From: Sporocytophaga sp.
GTDB taxonomy: Bacteria; Bacteroidota; Bacteroidia; Cytophagales; Cytophagaceae
Direction of reading: 5' to 3'
Assembly: GCA_024707265.1 (NCBI GenBank)
Contig: JANQAB010000010.1
Span: 682,001 to 746,000 of the forward strand
Length of the DNA stretch: 64,000 nt
Within the stretch, counting starts at the first letter, position 1, and every line of letters begins with the position of its first letter. Positions 36,662 to 45,267 of this stretch are shown piece after piece. The position numbers were made by a program, and so were the translations under genes. The notes under the pieces are model-generated. The model was not told the DNA's origin. It searched no databases and saw only the letters and a list, made by a program, of their open reading frames with translations.

Positions 36662-36685
36662 AAGCCCCCGACAGGTCGGGGGCTT
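36662..36685 (-). terminator. Intrinsic terminator in the tyrS leader (attenuator)
   Basis: A 10-bp GC-rich perfect stem (36662-36671 with 36676-36685) with a 4-base loop, followed on the minus strand by TTTTTTGTTTT, ends about 38 bases before the tyrS start. Because it lies between a Tyr-rich leader peptide and tyrS on the same strand, it reads as an attenuator rather than the end of another gene. Confidence 0.85.
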
Positions 36686-36711
36686 CTGATTATATTAATG
36701 CTTATTTATGA

Positions 36712-36795
36712 TCAATTAATAATATAGCAATCCCCGGCTCTGACTATCAGATAATAGTAAGCGCAGGTGTAATAGGATTGCATTAAATTCTTCAT
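36712..36795 (-). CDS. Tyrosine-rich leader peptide of tyrS, 27 aa
   Basis: The minus strand encodes a 27-residue peptide starting at ATG 36795 and ending at TGA 36712. It contains six tyrosines, including SYYTCAYYYLIV with a Tyr pair and a Tyr triplet. It is followed 26 bases later by an intrinsic terminator and then tyrS. After the Tyr codons the transcript has CGGGG (36732-36736), which can pair with CCCCG in the terminator's first arm. This is the layout of ribosome-mediated attenuation: stalling at Tyr codons when charged tRNA-Tyr is scarce would free this pairing and allow tyrS transcription. Function is inferred from layout. Confidence 0.75.
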   Translation of the reverse strand: MKNLMQSYYTCAYYYLIVRAGDCYIIN

Positions 36796-37285
36796 GTTGA
36801 TTTTTATGTATAATCTAAATTACCTCATTTTTTTTAACAAGCAAAACGAATAGATTAAAGTTTCACTGCAATCTATCAAATAGTAATCTATATAAGATCT
36901 CCTATTCATAATTCCCAATTATTCCCTAATAACTAACTTTCTGATATTTCCCTGGGAAGATCAGTATATCGTGTAAAATATTTTCTCCTCCTGTAACCTG
37001 ATGATCACTTAGAAATCTTCACTATTAAATTTTAATCTGGAGCAATAAATTTCCCGATAAAATCCGAATAGCTTTCAGTGCTTTAATATTGTTGAGGAAT
37101 TTTACCAAGTGGAGGTTACCCAAATTAAAGCTTAACCCGAAATAAAAAATTTACTTTTTTAATTTCCAAATGCAATGAAAACTGCTTATTTAACAAATGG
37201 CTCACAAATAAGATAAGATATCCTGAATTGATAACTTTTTTTAAACCGATACTTTATTTATTTTTAAGTCGATTTATTTTAATTC
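36796..37285. other. Divergent promoter region between tyrS leader and AraC gene
   Basis: No gene is seen in these 490 AT-rich bases, which must carry the promoters of both the tyrS leader and the AraC regulator. No confident operator or promoter match was found. Confidence 0.4.
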
Positions 37286-38414
37286 ATGGTAAAAGGTTTT
37301 TTCAATCGGTTAATCATATGGATCATCCTGCCGGTAATTCTATTTTCGTTTTTTTATGCATGGAGAAGACCTCACCAGACCATTTCTATAATTCCTTATG
37401 CGGCTGACACTGCAAACTTTTTAATATATTCTTACTCAGACTCCCTGAAATCTACTGAAAAAGTATCTTCTGTATACAATATTAAGGTAAATGACACCAT
37501 CATTTCATTTAGTTACAGACTTGGGGAAGGTTACCAGTTTCCTTATGCCGGAGTTACTTTATTTGCCAAAGACAGCTCTTTCTTTGATCTCACTTCTTTT
37601 GACAACCTGGAAATGGACATTCAAGCCACTGCAGGGAAAAGGCCTCAGGTTATTCTCGGACTTTATGCGACTGGTTTTACCAATCCGGAAAAGACCCTTA
37701 CTTACAGGTATATCGTTAAAGATATGGATCTTAAAAAAGATCAGAGCAGATTTACTATTCCTTTGGATAAATTTATTACGCCTACATGGTGGTATGCGGA
37801 AAACAATGTTTCTGAAAAGGATTTTAAATCTTTGGAATTCGATAAAGTAAAAATAATTAATATACAGAATTGTCAGTTGCTGGGTAAAAACATCCCTGAT
37901 ACCATTACCATTAGAGAACTGAAGTTTACCAAAAATGCAGTTCTGTTTTATCAGATAGCAGGAATTATTTTAGCCTGCTATTACATTACAATCGGAATCG
38001 TTTCGTTTAGCCGGAAAAAGCCAAAAGAACAAATCCAGAAAGTCGAAATTCAATACACCCCAGTGCAGATTACAAGTCAATCTGATCAGGATTCTCACAA
38101 GGTAATTAATTTCATTTCTACTAACTACCAGGACCCTGAACTTTCCCTTAAAAAAAATACAATTAGCTACAGGGCTCTCCGAAAATAAAATATCCGCACT
38201 TATTAAAGATGCATTCAGTCTTTCTTTCAAACAATACCTCAATAACCTGCGTCTGACTGAAGCGAAGAGACTACTAATGGATTTATCCCTTCCGGTATCT
38301 GATATTGCCTATAAAGTAGGCTATGGAAATATTTCTCACTTCAACAGAGTATTCAAAGAATCTTTAGGAATCTCACCAAATGACTTTCGCAAGAAAAATA
38401 AGGCCCAACTATAA
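37286..38414 (+). CDS. Membrane-bound AraC-family regulator with extracytoplasmic sensor (frameshift in an A8 run)
   Basis: The first frame gives an N-terminal membrane segment (about 8-27), an extracytoplasmic beta-rich domain (about 40-210; ISFSYRLGEGYQFPYAGV and a LTSFDNLEMDIQ segment resemble carbohydrate-binding modules), a second membrane segment (about 222-240) and a cytoplasmic linker. At an eight-A run (38150-38157) the frame breaks; shifted by one base, it continues as LSENKISALIKDAFSLSF and an AraC HTH ending VGYGNISHFNRVFKESLG and FRKKNKAQL. The whole would be about 375 residues. Divergent from tyrS and directly upstream of a GH5 cellulase gene, it probably controls that gene in response to sugars (inference). 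Confidence 0.82.
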
Positions 38415-38657
38415 ACTTTACAAAACACACTAAATATCAACAACTTAAAACATTTACAAAGAAAGGCTTATTTTTTACAAATCCGTTGAATCAATCATCC
38501 AAAAACAGCACAAAACAACCTAACAAACAACAATTTACTAATTTTACAAAGCAAACAACAGTTTCTGCAAACTGACCACAAACACCTGACAATCTACCAA
38601 TTAGCAAAAAGCAAAAAGTATATCCCTTTTTGCAAATTACATTTCACATTTGCAAGA

Positions 38658-38665
38658 TAGTTTTG
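38658..38665 (+). promoter_or_regulatory. Candidate -7 promoter element of the GH5 gene
   Basis: TAGTTTTG, 22 bases upstream of the GH5 ATG, matches the Bacteroidota TAnnTTTG element exactly. No TTTG element at the ideal 19-base distance is present, which may mean an activator such as the upstream AraC protein is needed. Confidence 0.35.
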
Positions 38666-38687
38666 CACTAAATCAATACTAAACCAA

Positions 38688-39686
38688 ATGAAAACGCAAG
38701 CAAAACTCTTATCTGTAATTTTATTGTTCGTACTGGGCATTTCGGTTCAATCGTCCGCCCAGCAAACTATTGTAAGAAAATACGGACATCTTTCAGTGAA
38801 TGGAAACTACATCATTGGTGAATTCGGAGACACAGTGCAGCTTAGAGGCATGTCTATGTTCTGGAGTCAGTGGATGGGACAATATTATACTGAGCAAACC
38901 CTGACCTGGCTACGGGATGATTGGAAATGTACAATTGTTAGGCTTGCAATGGGAGTAGATGAAGATGGAGGTTACAAGGAAAACCCCAATGAATTATTTA
39001 AGATCGTAGATATGGTTGATGCTGCCATCAAACTTGGTATGTATGTGATCATAGATTATCACAGTCACCATGCACATAAAAACCCTGAACTTGCAAAGAA
39101 ATTCTTTTCTACCATGGCAAGAAAATACGGGAAATATCCCAATGTCATTTATGAAATATATAATGAGCCATTGCAAGACACCTACTGGAAATCATCTATA
39201 AAGCCCTATGCAGAGGAGGTTATCAAAGCAATACGAGAACATGATCCTGATAATATTATAGTTGTCGGAACAAGACAATGGTCGCAGATGGTAAGTGAAG
39301 CAGCTGAAGATCCTATTCAGGATAAAAATATTGCCTATGCGCTCCACTTCTACGCCGTTTCTCATGGACAATATCTAAGGGATGAAGCAGAAAAAGCAAT
39401 GAAAAAGGGAGTAGCCATATTTGTTACTGAGTTTGGTACCTGCGACTATTCGGGAAATGGAAAATTCGGAGCAGAAGAGACTAATGAGTGGTTTGCTTTT
39501 CTAGATAAATATAAAATAAGCTGGTGCAACTGGTCTGTTGCCAATAAAAAGGAAACTGCATCTATCTTACTTCCGGTTTCCGATGTTTCCCACTGGTCCG
39601 AATCAGACCTTACTCCATCGGGACAGTATATCCGTAATGAATTAATCCTTAAGAATACGCCCATTCTTCAAAAGAAAAAGAAATAG
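38688..39686 (+). CDS. GH5 endoglucanase (cellulase)
   Basis: A protein of 332 residues with a signal peptide (about 1-24, ending SSAQ) and a single GH5 (beta/alpha)8 domain of the bacterial endoglucanase type. Visible family motifs are VQLRGMSMFWSQW near the start, VIIDYHSHHAHK, the acid/base glutamate in VIYEIYNEPL, HFYAVSHGQY, and the nucleophile glutamate in IFVTEFGTCDYSG. It cleaves internal beta-1,4-glucosidic bonds. No CBM and no T9SS sorting domain are present, so unlike the GH9 enzyme it is probably periplasmic or exported another way. An AraC regulator lies directly upstream. Confidence 0.93.
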   Translation: MKTQAKLLSVILLFVLGISVQSSAQQTIVRKYGHLSVNGNYIIGEFGDTVQLRGMSMFWSQWMGQYYTEQTLTWLRDDWKCTIVRLAMGVDEDGGYKENPNELFKIVDMVDAAIKLGMYVIIDYHSHHAHKNPELAKKFFSTMARKYGKYPNVIYEIYNEPLQDTYWKSSIKPYAEEVIKAIREHDPDNIIVVGTRQWSQMVSEAAEDPIQDKNIAYALHFYAVSHGQYLRDEAEKAMKKGVAIFVTEFGTCDYSGNGKFGAEETNEWFAFLDKYKISWCNWSVANKKETASILLPVSDVSHWSESDLTPSGQYIRNELILKNTPILQKKKK

Positions 39687-39716
39687 AAATTAATTTATTT
39701 TAAAAACTGAGACTTC

Positions 39717-39748
39717 GGGTCTTTCCTTTAATCTTAAGGGAAAGACCC
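39717..39748 (+). terminator. Terminator of the GH5 gene
   Basis: A 10-bp stem (39717-39726 with 39739-39748) with a 12-base loop, followed by TTATTATTTAT, lies 30 bases after the GH5 stop. Confidence 0.8.
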
Positions 39749-39885
39749 TTATTATTTATATTGCCTCCTCCCCATCAAAATATCTAAATCGACTTCCTGA
39801 AAATAAATTTTAATTTTTCATATACTCTTCAAAAATATTATAGACCTTCATCCGTCAATAGATTAACACGCATATAGTTTCCCTG

Positions 39886-41040
39886 ATGAGCATATTAAAA
39901 AAAGCAATGATTCTATTATTATCAATCTTACTCTTATTATCTCTTGCTGCTGTAATTATTTTTCAGCAAAAATCTTTTGGCAAAAACCCTTCCGGCAAAC
40001 GTCTGGAAAGAATAAAGCATTCGCCTAACTATAAAAATGGAAGTTTTCACAATGTTTCAGAGACTCCTATGATGTCTGATGATGGCTCGTATTGGAAGCT
40101 GCTGAAGGAATATTTTTCAAAGAAACAAAATACAGAACCTTCAGCTAACCTACCTTCAGTCAAAACAGACCTCAAAGCGGTACCTTCTCAGGAACCTTCA
40201 ATAGTCTGGTTTGGCCATTCTTCTTATTTTATTCAGATCGATGGATTAAATATTTTAGTAGATCCGGTTTTAAGTGAACGAACTTCCCCCGTGCAATATG
40301 CTGGGTCCAAGAACTATCCGGGAACACGGATTTATTCTGTTGATGACTTTCCCCCAATTGATCTGCTCATCATCACTCATGACCATTATGATCATCTGGA
40401 TTTTGAAACCATAACCAAGCTGATTCCAAAAATAAATAAAGTAGTAACTCCCCTTGGAGTCGGTGAACATCTTGAGTACTGGGGTATACCGCAAAATAAA
40501 ATATCTGAATTTGACTGGTGGGAAGAAACTAGTATAACAGATGCTATTAAGTTGGCTATAACACCTGCAAGACATTTCTCCGGGCGTGGGATATTCAACA
40601 GAAATCAAACCCTATGGGCTTCTTTTGCTTTGATTACCCCAACTCACAGATTATTTCTCGGAGGAGATTCAGGTTATGATACGCACTTCAAAGAAATAGG
40701 TAATAAATATGGACCCTTTGATATTGCACTTTTGGAATCAGGACAATACAATGAAATGTGGCCATACATTCATATGCTTCCGGAACAAACAGTACAGGCG
40801 AATATCGATTTGAATAGCAAAGTTTTGTTTCCCGTTCATTGGGGGAAATTCACACTGGCATTACACGCCTGGAATGAGCCGGTAGAGAGGGTTCTGAAAT
40901 ATGCAGAAAAGACAGAAGTGAAAGTCACCACTCCAATGATCGGGGAGAAAGTAATAATCAATAAAAATTATCCCGGAAAGCTCTGGTGGACATTAGATCT
41001 ACCTGTTAAAATAAAAGATGAAGGATTGGATGAAAAATAA
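39886..41040 (+). CDS. Metallo-beta-lactamase-fold hydrolase, NAPE-PLD/UlaG-like
   Basis: A protein of 384 residues with an N-terminal membrane segment (about 5-26), a linker, and an MBL-fold domain (about 105-370). The metal motif is THDHYDHLD, with further ligands suggested by ARHFSGRG, GGDSGYDTHF and LFPVHWGKF; the opening IVWFGHSSYFIQ and WASFALITP are typical of the branch that includes N-acyl-phosphatidylethanolamine phospholipase D. A phospholipid or phosphodiester substrate is therefore possible but unproven. It stands alone 199 bases after the GH5 gene. Confidence 0.85.
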   Translation: MSILKKAMILLLSILLLLSLAAVIIFQQKSFGKNPSGKRLERIKHSPNYKNGSFHNVSETPMMSDDGSYWKLLKEYFSKKQNTEPSANLPSVKTDLKAVPSQEPSIVWFGHSSYFIQIDGLNILVDPVLSERTSPVQYAGSKNYPGTRIYSVDDFPPIDLLIITHDHYDHLDFETITKLIPKINKVVTPLGVGEHLEYWGIPQNKISEFDWWEETSITDAIKLAITPARHFSGRGIFNRNQTLWASFALITPTHRLFLGGDSGYDTHFKEIGNKYGPFDIALLESGQYNEMWPYIHMLPEQTVQANIDLNSKVLFPVHWGKFTLALHAWNEPVERVLKYAEKTEVKVTTPMIGEKVIINKNYPGKLWWTLDLPVKIKDEGLDEK

Positions 41041-41244
41041 GGGCTCTGAATTATATTCAGATCCCTTCTCATTTGACCCACAACTTAACCCCATAGCATT
41101 TAATTGATTTTTTAGTTAGTTTTATCTTCGTCCGAAACAACATAAATTTTGGAACATAACAATTTCTCCTTAACCCGGTTAGAATAACCAAAACAAAAAG
41201 TTATTAAAACCCTTTATTTTCTGAAGATTACGAGGTAATTTAAT

Positions 41245-42395
41245 TTGCTAAACTCATCATTTCCGGAAGTGAATACTAAAGCATATAAACTTTTATTGCT
41301 ATTTGTATTTTGTCTTATATCAACCTTAAAAGCCCAGGACGACCAGCAAAGCCTATTGCTTGCCCCGGCAAAATCAGGTGGGTTATGGGGATTTATTAAT
41401 CCCTCAGGAGCCTGGGTGATAGCACCTCAATATGGAGAAGCCAATAATTTCCATGATAATGTTGCAGAAGTAGTTCAATATACCAAGGACGACATCAAAA
41501 ATGGTTTTATTGATAAAAATAATAATTGGGTAATCCAATTACCAGAGTTTAACTTTTCACATTTTTCAGAGGGGCGACTGGCATTTATGGAAAACGGCCT
41601 TTATGGCTTTATGGATTCCGTAGGAAAAAAGTGATCCCTGCTCAGTTTCGCTACTGCAGCAACTTTGAAAATGGAAAGGCTATGGTGGTCTTTAGAAGCG
41701 GAAAAGCCGGCTACATCAACCGAGAAAAAAAACTTCTGATCTCTCCCCGCTGGGACACGGCATTCAACTTCCAGGGAAATTTCGCTATAGCTGGCAAAAA
41801 AACAATAGAGGAGAAAATCCTTTATGGCGTCATTGATAACACAGGAAATACCCTTGTCCCCTATCAATACAGCTGGATTACCAACTTCAGTGAGGAAAAA
41901 GCTTTTGCCAATCAGGGAGGAGTCCTTGAAAATGGCAGGATCAACGGTGGGACCTGGATGATCATTAATATGAAAGAGCAGGCCATTTTACCTCTTAAAG
42001 ATACCACTCTCATTGTAGAAATTGATAATTATAATGAGGCTTATTCCAACCTGCTCAAATTCAGAAATGATGTTGCCTGGTTTCCGGGAAGGGTATATGG
42101 TGAAATATTATATGGTTTAATTAACCCCTCCGGAAAATGGGTGGTTCGGCCAAGCTATAAAGTAGTGAACAAGATAAATGAAGGACTTACAGCTATTTTT
42201 AATAATGGCAGAATGGGATTCATTGACTTGAAAGGAAAAGAGATTATACCTTGTAAATTTGAATCTGCAGGAGCCTTCAATAACAACCTGGCATGGTTTA
42301 AAGAAGGTAAAAAATATGGATTCATTAATAAAAACGGAGAAGTCGTAATTCCGCCGAAGTTTGAGGATGTCCGAGATTTCATGTTAGTAAAATAG
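41245..42395 (+). CDS. Secreted WG-repeat protein (frameshift in an A6 run)
   Basis: The likely start is TTG at 41245, before a signal peptide (LLLLFVFCLISTLKAQ). The protein consists of WG/KWG-type beta repeats of about 40 residues, for example GLWGFINPSGAWVIAPQYGE, GFMDSVGKK, LYGLINPSGKWVV and KYGFINKNGEVVIPPKF. At 41625-41630 a run of six A lacks one base; adding it joins GKK to VIPAQFRYCSNFENGKA and gives one protein of about 383 residues. The repeats build solenoid or propeller-like surfaces for binding. Function is unknown. Confidence 0.82.
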
Positions 42396-42397
42396 CC

Positions 42398-42757
42398 TTA
42401 CTTTCCCTCCTCCTTAATTTGTTTTATTCTTTTTCGTATTAAAGATTTAACCTCATTCAATCTCAATATCTTCTCATCAAGCAGAGCTATCCGGCTTTCA
42501 AATAATTCTATCCTTTCATTATTGTTGAGCGTTTTATTGGCCCTGGCTTCAATTAATTCTTTTATCTCCTGTAATGAAAATCCCAGATGTTTCGCCCGCT
42601 TTATAATTTCTAGTCTTTCTATTATTTCATTCGAGTATTCTTTATAGTTATTATCTCTTCTTTGTCTTTTATTTATTTTTATCAAACCTATCTTTTCATA
42701 ATACCTGATAGTGTCTCTGGAAAGACCTGTTAAGGCAGAAATTTCACCAATAAGCAT
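42398..42757 (-). CDS. MerR family transcriptional regulator
   Basis: A protein of 119 residues from the ATG at 42757, where the family start MLIGEISALTGLSRDTIRYY begins; an upstream ATG at 42784 would add nine unneeded residues. The N-terminal winged HTH is followed by GLIKINKRQRRDNNYKEY, the IKRAKHLGFSLQEIKELI second helix block and a C-terminal coiled coil (about 75-115) for dimerisation. No cysteine pair for metal binding is present, so the effector is unlikely to be a thiol-bound metal. It is divergent from a methyltransferase gene with a shared operator region. Confidence 0.9.
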   Translation of the reverse strand: MLIGEISALTGLSRDTIRYYEKIGLIKINKRQRRDNNYKEYSNEIIERLEIIKRAKHLGFSLQEIKELIEARANKTLNNNERIELFESRIALLDEKILRLNEVKSLIRKRIKQIKEEGK

Positions 42758-42796
42758 AATTTTTAAAACTTTTTCCCCAAACATAAAAAATTTTCC

Positions 42797-42829
42797 TTGA
42801 CCATGGAGTAGACTCCAATGTTATATTTG
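42797..42829 (+). promoter_or_regulatory. MerR-type operator within a long-spacer promoter
   Basis: TTGACC (42797-42802) and TATATT (42822-42827) are separated by 19 bases, the over-long spacing typical of MerR-activated promoters. A palindrome, TGGAGT-AG-ACTCCA (42804-42817), sits in the spacer. The last part also reads TATATTTG, an exact Bacteroidota -7 element. The promoter points at the methyltransferase gene, 60 bases upstream of its ATG. Confidence 0.7.
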
Positions 42830-42889
42830 CGTTCACATCCGGATGTTATGCGCAACATGAGATTACATTAACCTATAGAATCGATTATC

Positions 42890-43660
42890 ATGAATGAAAA
42901 TAAGATTAAATGGAATAGCTCTTTATATGATAATAAGCATCAGTTTGTATCCAATTTTGGAGAAGATCTTGTAATGCTTCTAGCCCCTACACAAGGGGAA
43001 CAGATTCTTGATCTTGGCTGTGGAACAGGTCAGCTGGCTGCGACTATAGCAGCTTCTGGAGCCGTTGTAGAAGGAAGTGATCATTCTGAAGATATGATCA
43101 ATACTGCTAAAATGACCTACCCTCACATCCCCTTCCGCGTTGAAGATGCAGAAGCAATGGATGTTCATTTGAAATACGATGCAGTATTTTCAAATGCTGT
43201 ATTTCATTGGATCGCAAATCCTCAAAAGGCTGTTAGCAATGTATACAAAGCGATGAAACCGGGAGGACGCTTTGTTGCTGAATTTGGAGGAAAAGGAAAT
43301 GTAGAGCAAATGTTAAATGCATTGGATAGTGCACTTATTACCAAAGGACATCCGGAAAATTCCAATATAAGATTCTGGTATTTTCCTTCCATAGGTGAAT
43401 TTACAGCGCTTCTTGAAATGGTCGGCTTCAGAGTGATTTATGCTGTTCATTTTGACAGACCGACTGAGCTGACAGATAAAGAAAATGGTGTAAAAGACTG
43501 GTTCAGAATGTTTGGAGAGAAGTTCTTTAAAGGTCTTTCTGAGGAAGAAATTGAGAATGTTCTTGAATTAACCCAAACCTCTTTAAAGAGTAACCTATTC
43601 CGGGACGGAAAATGGTTTGCAGACTATGTTAGAATAAGAATAATTGCAGTCAAACAATGA
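42890..43660 (+). CDS. Class I SAM-dependent methyltransferase (trans-aconitate methyltransferase-like)
   Basis: A cytoplasmic protein of 256 residues with Rossmann-fold motif I (ILDLGCGTGQLA, about 36-47), the acidic residue at the end of strand 2 (VEGSDHSEDM), motif II/III (YDAVFSNAVFHWIANPQKA) and MKPGGRFVAEFGG. The pattern NAVFHW is typical of the Tam/ubiquinone-type small-molecule methyltransferases. The substrate is unknown. It is divergent from a MerR regulator, and a MerR-type operator lies in its promoter, so expression is probably inducible. Confidence 0.87.
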   Translation: MNENKIKWNSSLYDNKHQFVSNFGEDLVMLLAPTQGEQILDLGCGTGQLAATIAASGAVVEGSDHSEDMINTAKMTYPHIPFRVEDAEAMDVHLKYDAVFSNAVFHWIANPQKAVSNVYKAMKPGGRFVAEFGGKGNVEQMLNALDSALITKGHPENSNIRFWYFPSIGEFTALLEMVGFRVIYAVHFDRPTELTDKENGVKDWFRMFGEKFFKGLSEEEIENVLELTQTSLKSNLFRDGKWFADYVRIRIIAVKQ

Positions 43661-43664
43661 TTAA

Positions 43665-43702
43665 AAATCCGGGATATTAAAACTAAAAAAGTCCCGGGAT
43701 TT
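43665..43702. terminator. Bidirectional terminator between convergent genes
   Basis: A hairpin made of AAATC/GATTT and CGGGA/TCCCG blocks with one bulge (43665-43675 with 43692-43702) lies between the methyltransferase stop and the stop of the RpoA-CTD-like gene. Confidence 0.65.
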
Positions 43703-43716
43703 AATTTGAAATTTAT

Positions 43717-44010
43717 TCAATCTTTAAAACTTAATCCTGCGCTTTTCAAGGCCTCGCGAAGCTTAGGTATAGCAGTAGGACCAATTCCGTGAAGCTTCAA
43801 AAGTTCCTTCTCACTATATTGAGACAACAGTTGAAGAGTATTAATTCCTTTTCCTTCCAAAGCACGCCTGGCCGGAGCAGATATTAAAGAAAGAAAACCA
43901 TTATCAGGCTTGCGCATTTCTTCACATACAGGGCAGACAGGGCAATCACTGGTCTTATAATACTTATGCCCCTCCTTGCAGGTTCTTAGACTTTTTTCAG
44001 AATCAGACAT
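43717..44010 (-). CDS. RNA polymerase alpha CTD-like protein with zinc-binding N-terminus
   Basis: A protein of 97 residues from the ATG at 44010 (a longer start at 44034 adds eight). The N-terminal part has a treble-clef-like set CKEGHKYYKTSDCPVCPVC that could bind zinc. The C-terminal part (about 38-95) follows the helix-hairpin-helix pattern of RNA polymerase alpha C-terminal domains: SAPARRALEGKGINTLQLLS, then SEKELLKLHGIGPTAIPKL. The family could bind DNA or act on RNA polymerase. It is small, cytoplasmic and stand-alone. Confidence 0.75.
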   Translation of the reverse strand: MSDSEKSLRTCKEGHKYYKTSDCPVCPVCEEMRKPDNGFLSLISAPARRALEGKGINTLQLLSQYSEKELLKLHGIGPTAIPKLREALKSAGLSFKD

Positions 44011-44099
44011 ATATATGGTTTTATTCCAGAGCAAGACAAAGCGTTTTAAACATATTACCTTCGCTAATAAAACAGCCTGTCTGTGTCATTTCAAAAATT

Positions 44100-44495
44100 T
44101 CAATTTCTCTTTTTTTCTGATATTTTTTTTTCTAAAGTATACACTTTTAGTCCATCCGGAGGACTCACCATGGCTTTTTTAATATACTCATGAGAAGTAA
44201 AATCAGCATCTGAATCTCCTTCAGCCTTCATGCCAACTAAGACCAATTTGTCTTCCAGACATTGAAATGTAATGATTTCTTTTCTTTCTCTATATTCAAG
44301 ATACTGTACATTTCTCATGATCGTTTCAAAAACCATATCACTGAAAAGCTCGATAAGCCTTTCAGCTTTAGATGGTTCTTCATTTTTCATTCGTTCCCAG
44401 TCTTCGGCAGCAATACCATTTACGACCAGGTAGTTCACAAACTCTTTTTCCATTTCCTGCAGCTCTTCAAGGCTCAGGAGTCTGTATTCTGACAT
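44100..44495 (-). CDS. DUF6495 family protein
   Basis: A protein of 131 residues, acidic and mostly helical at the N-terminus (YRLLSLEELQEMEKEF, VNYLVVNGIAAEDWERMK) with a beta-rich second half (EIITFQCLEDKLVLVGM, then PPDGLKVYTLEKK). This order matches the Bacteroidota-restricted DUF6495 family of unknown function. No signal or membrane segment. It precedes the RpoA-CTD-like gene by 89 bases on the same strand. Confidence 0.72.
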   Translation of the reverse strand: MSEYRLLSLEELQEMEKEFVNYLVVNGIAAEDWERMKNEEPSKAERLIELFSDMVFETIMRNVQYLEYRERKEIITFQCLEDKLVLVGMKAEGDSDADFTSHEYIKKAMVSPPDGLKVYTLEKKISEKKRN

Positions 44496-44649
44496 TAATT
44501 TTATTTTTTGAAGCTATTGAATATTTATTGAAGCTATTGAAAATAGCATTCATCTTAAGATTACTAAACCTCAGACGAAATTACCTAAATTTTAATTAAT
44601 CTAGGCCAATGCTCCTCTCTCAAAAACCCACTACCAGGAAACTACTCTT

Positions 44650-45267
44650 TTATTGAATGACCTTAGTAAATTGATCGCTTTCAGGATCTACAGCAGAACC
44701 ATAAAATCCGGCTAAATTCCCGTTTTCATCAATAACATATTTGCAAAAATTCCAAATCGGTGTTTGGCTATTCCATCCATTTTTTGATGGATCAGTCAAC
44801 CAGGAGAATACCTCATTCTTATCTGACTCAAGTACAGAGCTTTTCTTAAAAAGAGGAAAGGAAACTCCAAAATTGATTCTGCAAAAACTATCTATTTCCT
44901 GATCAGAACCGGGTTCCTGACCACCAAAATCATTCGCAGGAAATCCCAGAATAACCAGGCTGTTTTTCTTTTTCTCATAAACCCGCTCAAGAGCATCATA
45001 CTGAGAGGTATAACCACAATTTGAAGCTACATTAACCACTACAGTCTTTTTTCCCTGGTACTGATTCATAGAAACTTCCTGCCCTTTATTATTGATCGCC
45101 GTTAGAGAATAAAATGAAATAGAAGCACTTACATTCTCCTCATTACTAAGTACTTTTGCCTTTGTTTTATCCTTTTTAGTTAATTTCATGATTAACGGAT
45201 AAAGGAACTTAGTTATTTTTTGCCTGAAAGTCATATAATAAATGCTTTTTAAACTGATACCTTTCAA
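44650..45267 (-). CDS. Glutathione peroxidase family protein
   Basis: A protein of 205 residues. A basic N-terminal extension of about 48 residues with a possible membrane helix (LYPLIM) precedes a thioredoxin-fold peroxidase domain. The catalytic set is visible: Cys84 (NVASNCGYTSQY), the glutamine of GFPANDFGGQEPG, and the WNFCKYVID tryptophan/asparagine. Bacterial Cys-type members usually use thioredoxin to reduce hydroperoxides. The N-terminal extension may be partly untranslated; a start at Met27 (45189) is possible. It stands alone. Confidence 0.88.
   Translation of the reverse strand: MKGISLKSIYYMTFRQKITKFLYPLIMKLTKKDKTKAKVLSNEENVSASISFYSLTAINNKGQEVSMNQYQGKKTVVVNVASNCGYTSQYDALERVYEKKKNSLVILGFPANDFGGQEPGSDQEIDSFCRINFGVSFPLFKKSSVLESDKNEVFSWLTDPSKNGWNSQTPIWNFCKYVIDENGNLAGFYGSAVDPESDQFTKVIQ

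Noticed and set aside
36662..36685. Terminator of a separate upstream gene on the minus strand
   Set aside because: The only upstream frame on that strand is the 27-codon Tyr-rich leader; the region beyond it is non-coding up to the divergent AraC gene, so an attenuator fits better.
37286..41040. A Bacteroidota polysaccharide utilisation locus
   Set aside because: No SusC/SusD pair, no hybrid two-component regulator and only one glycoside hydrolase are present.
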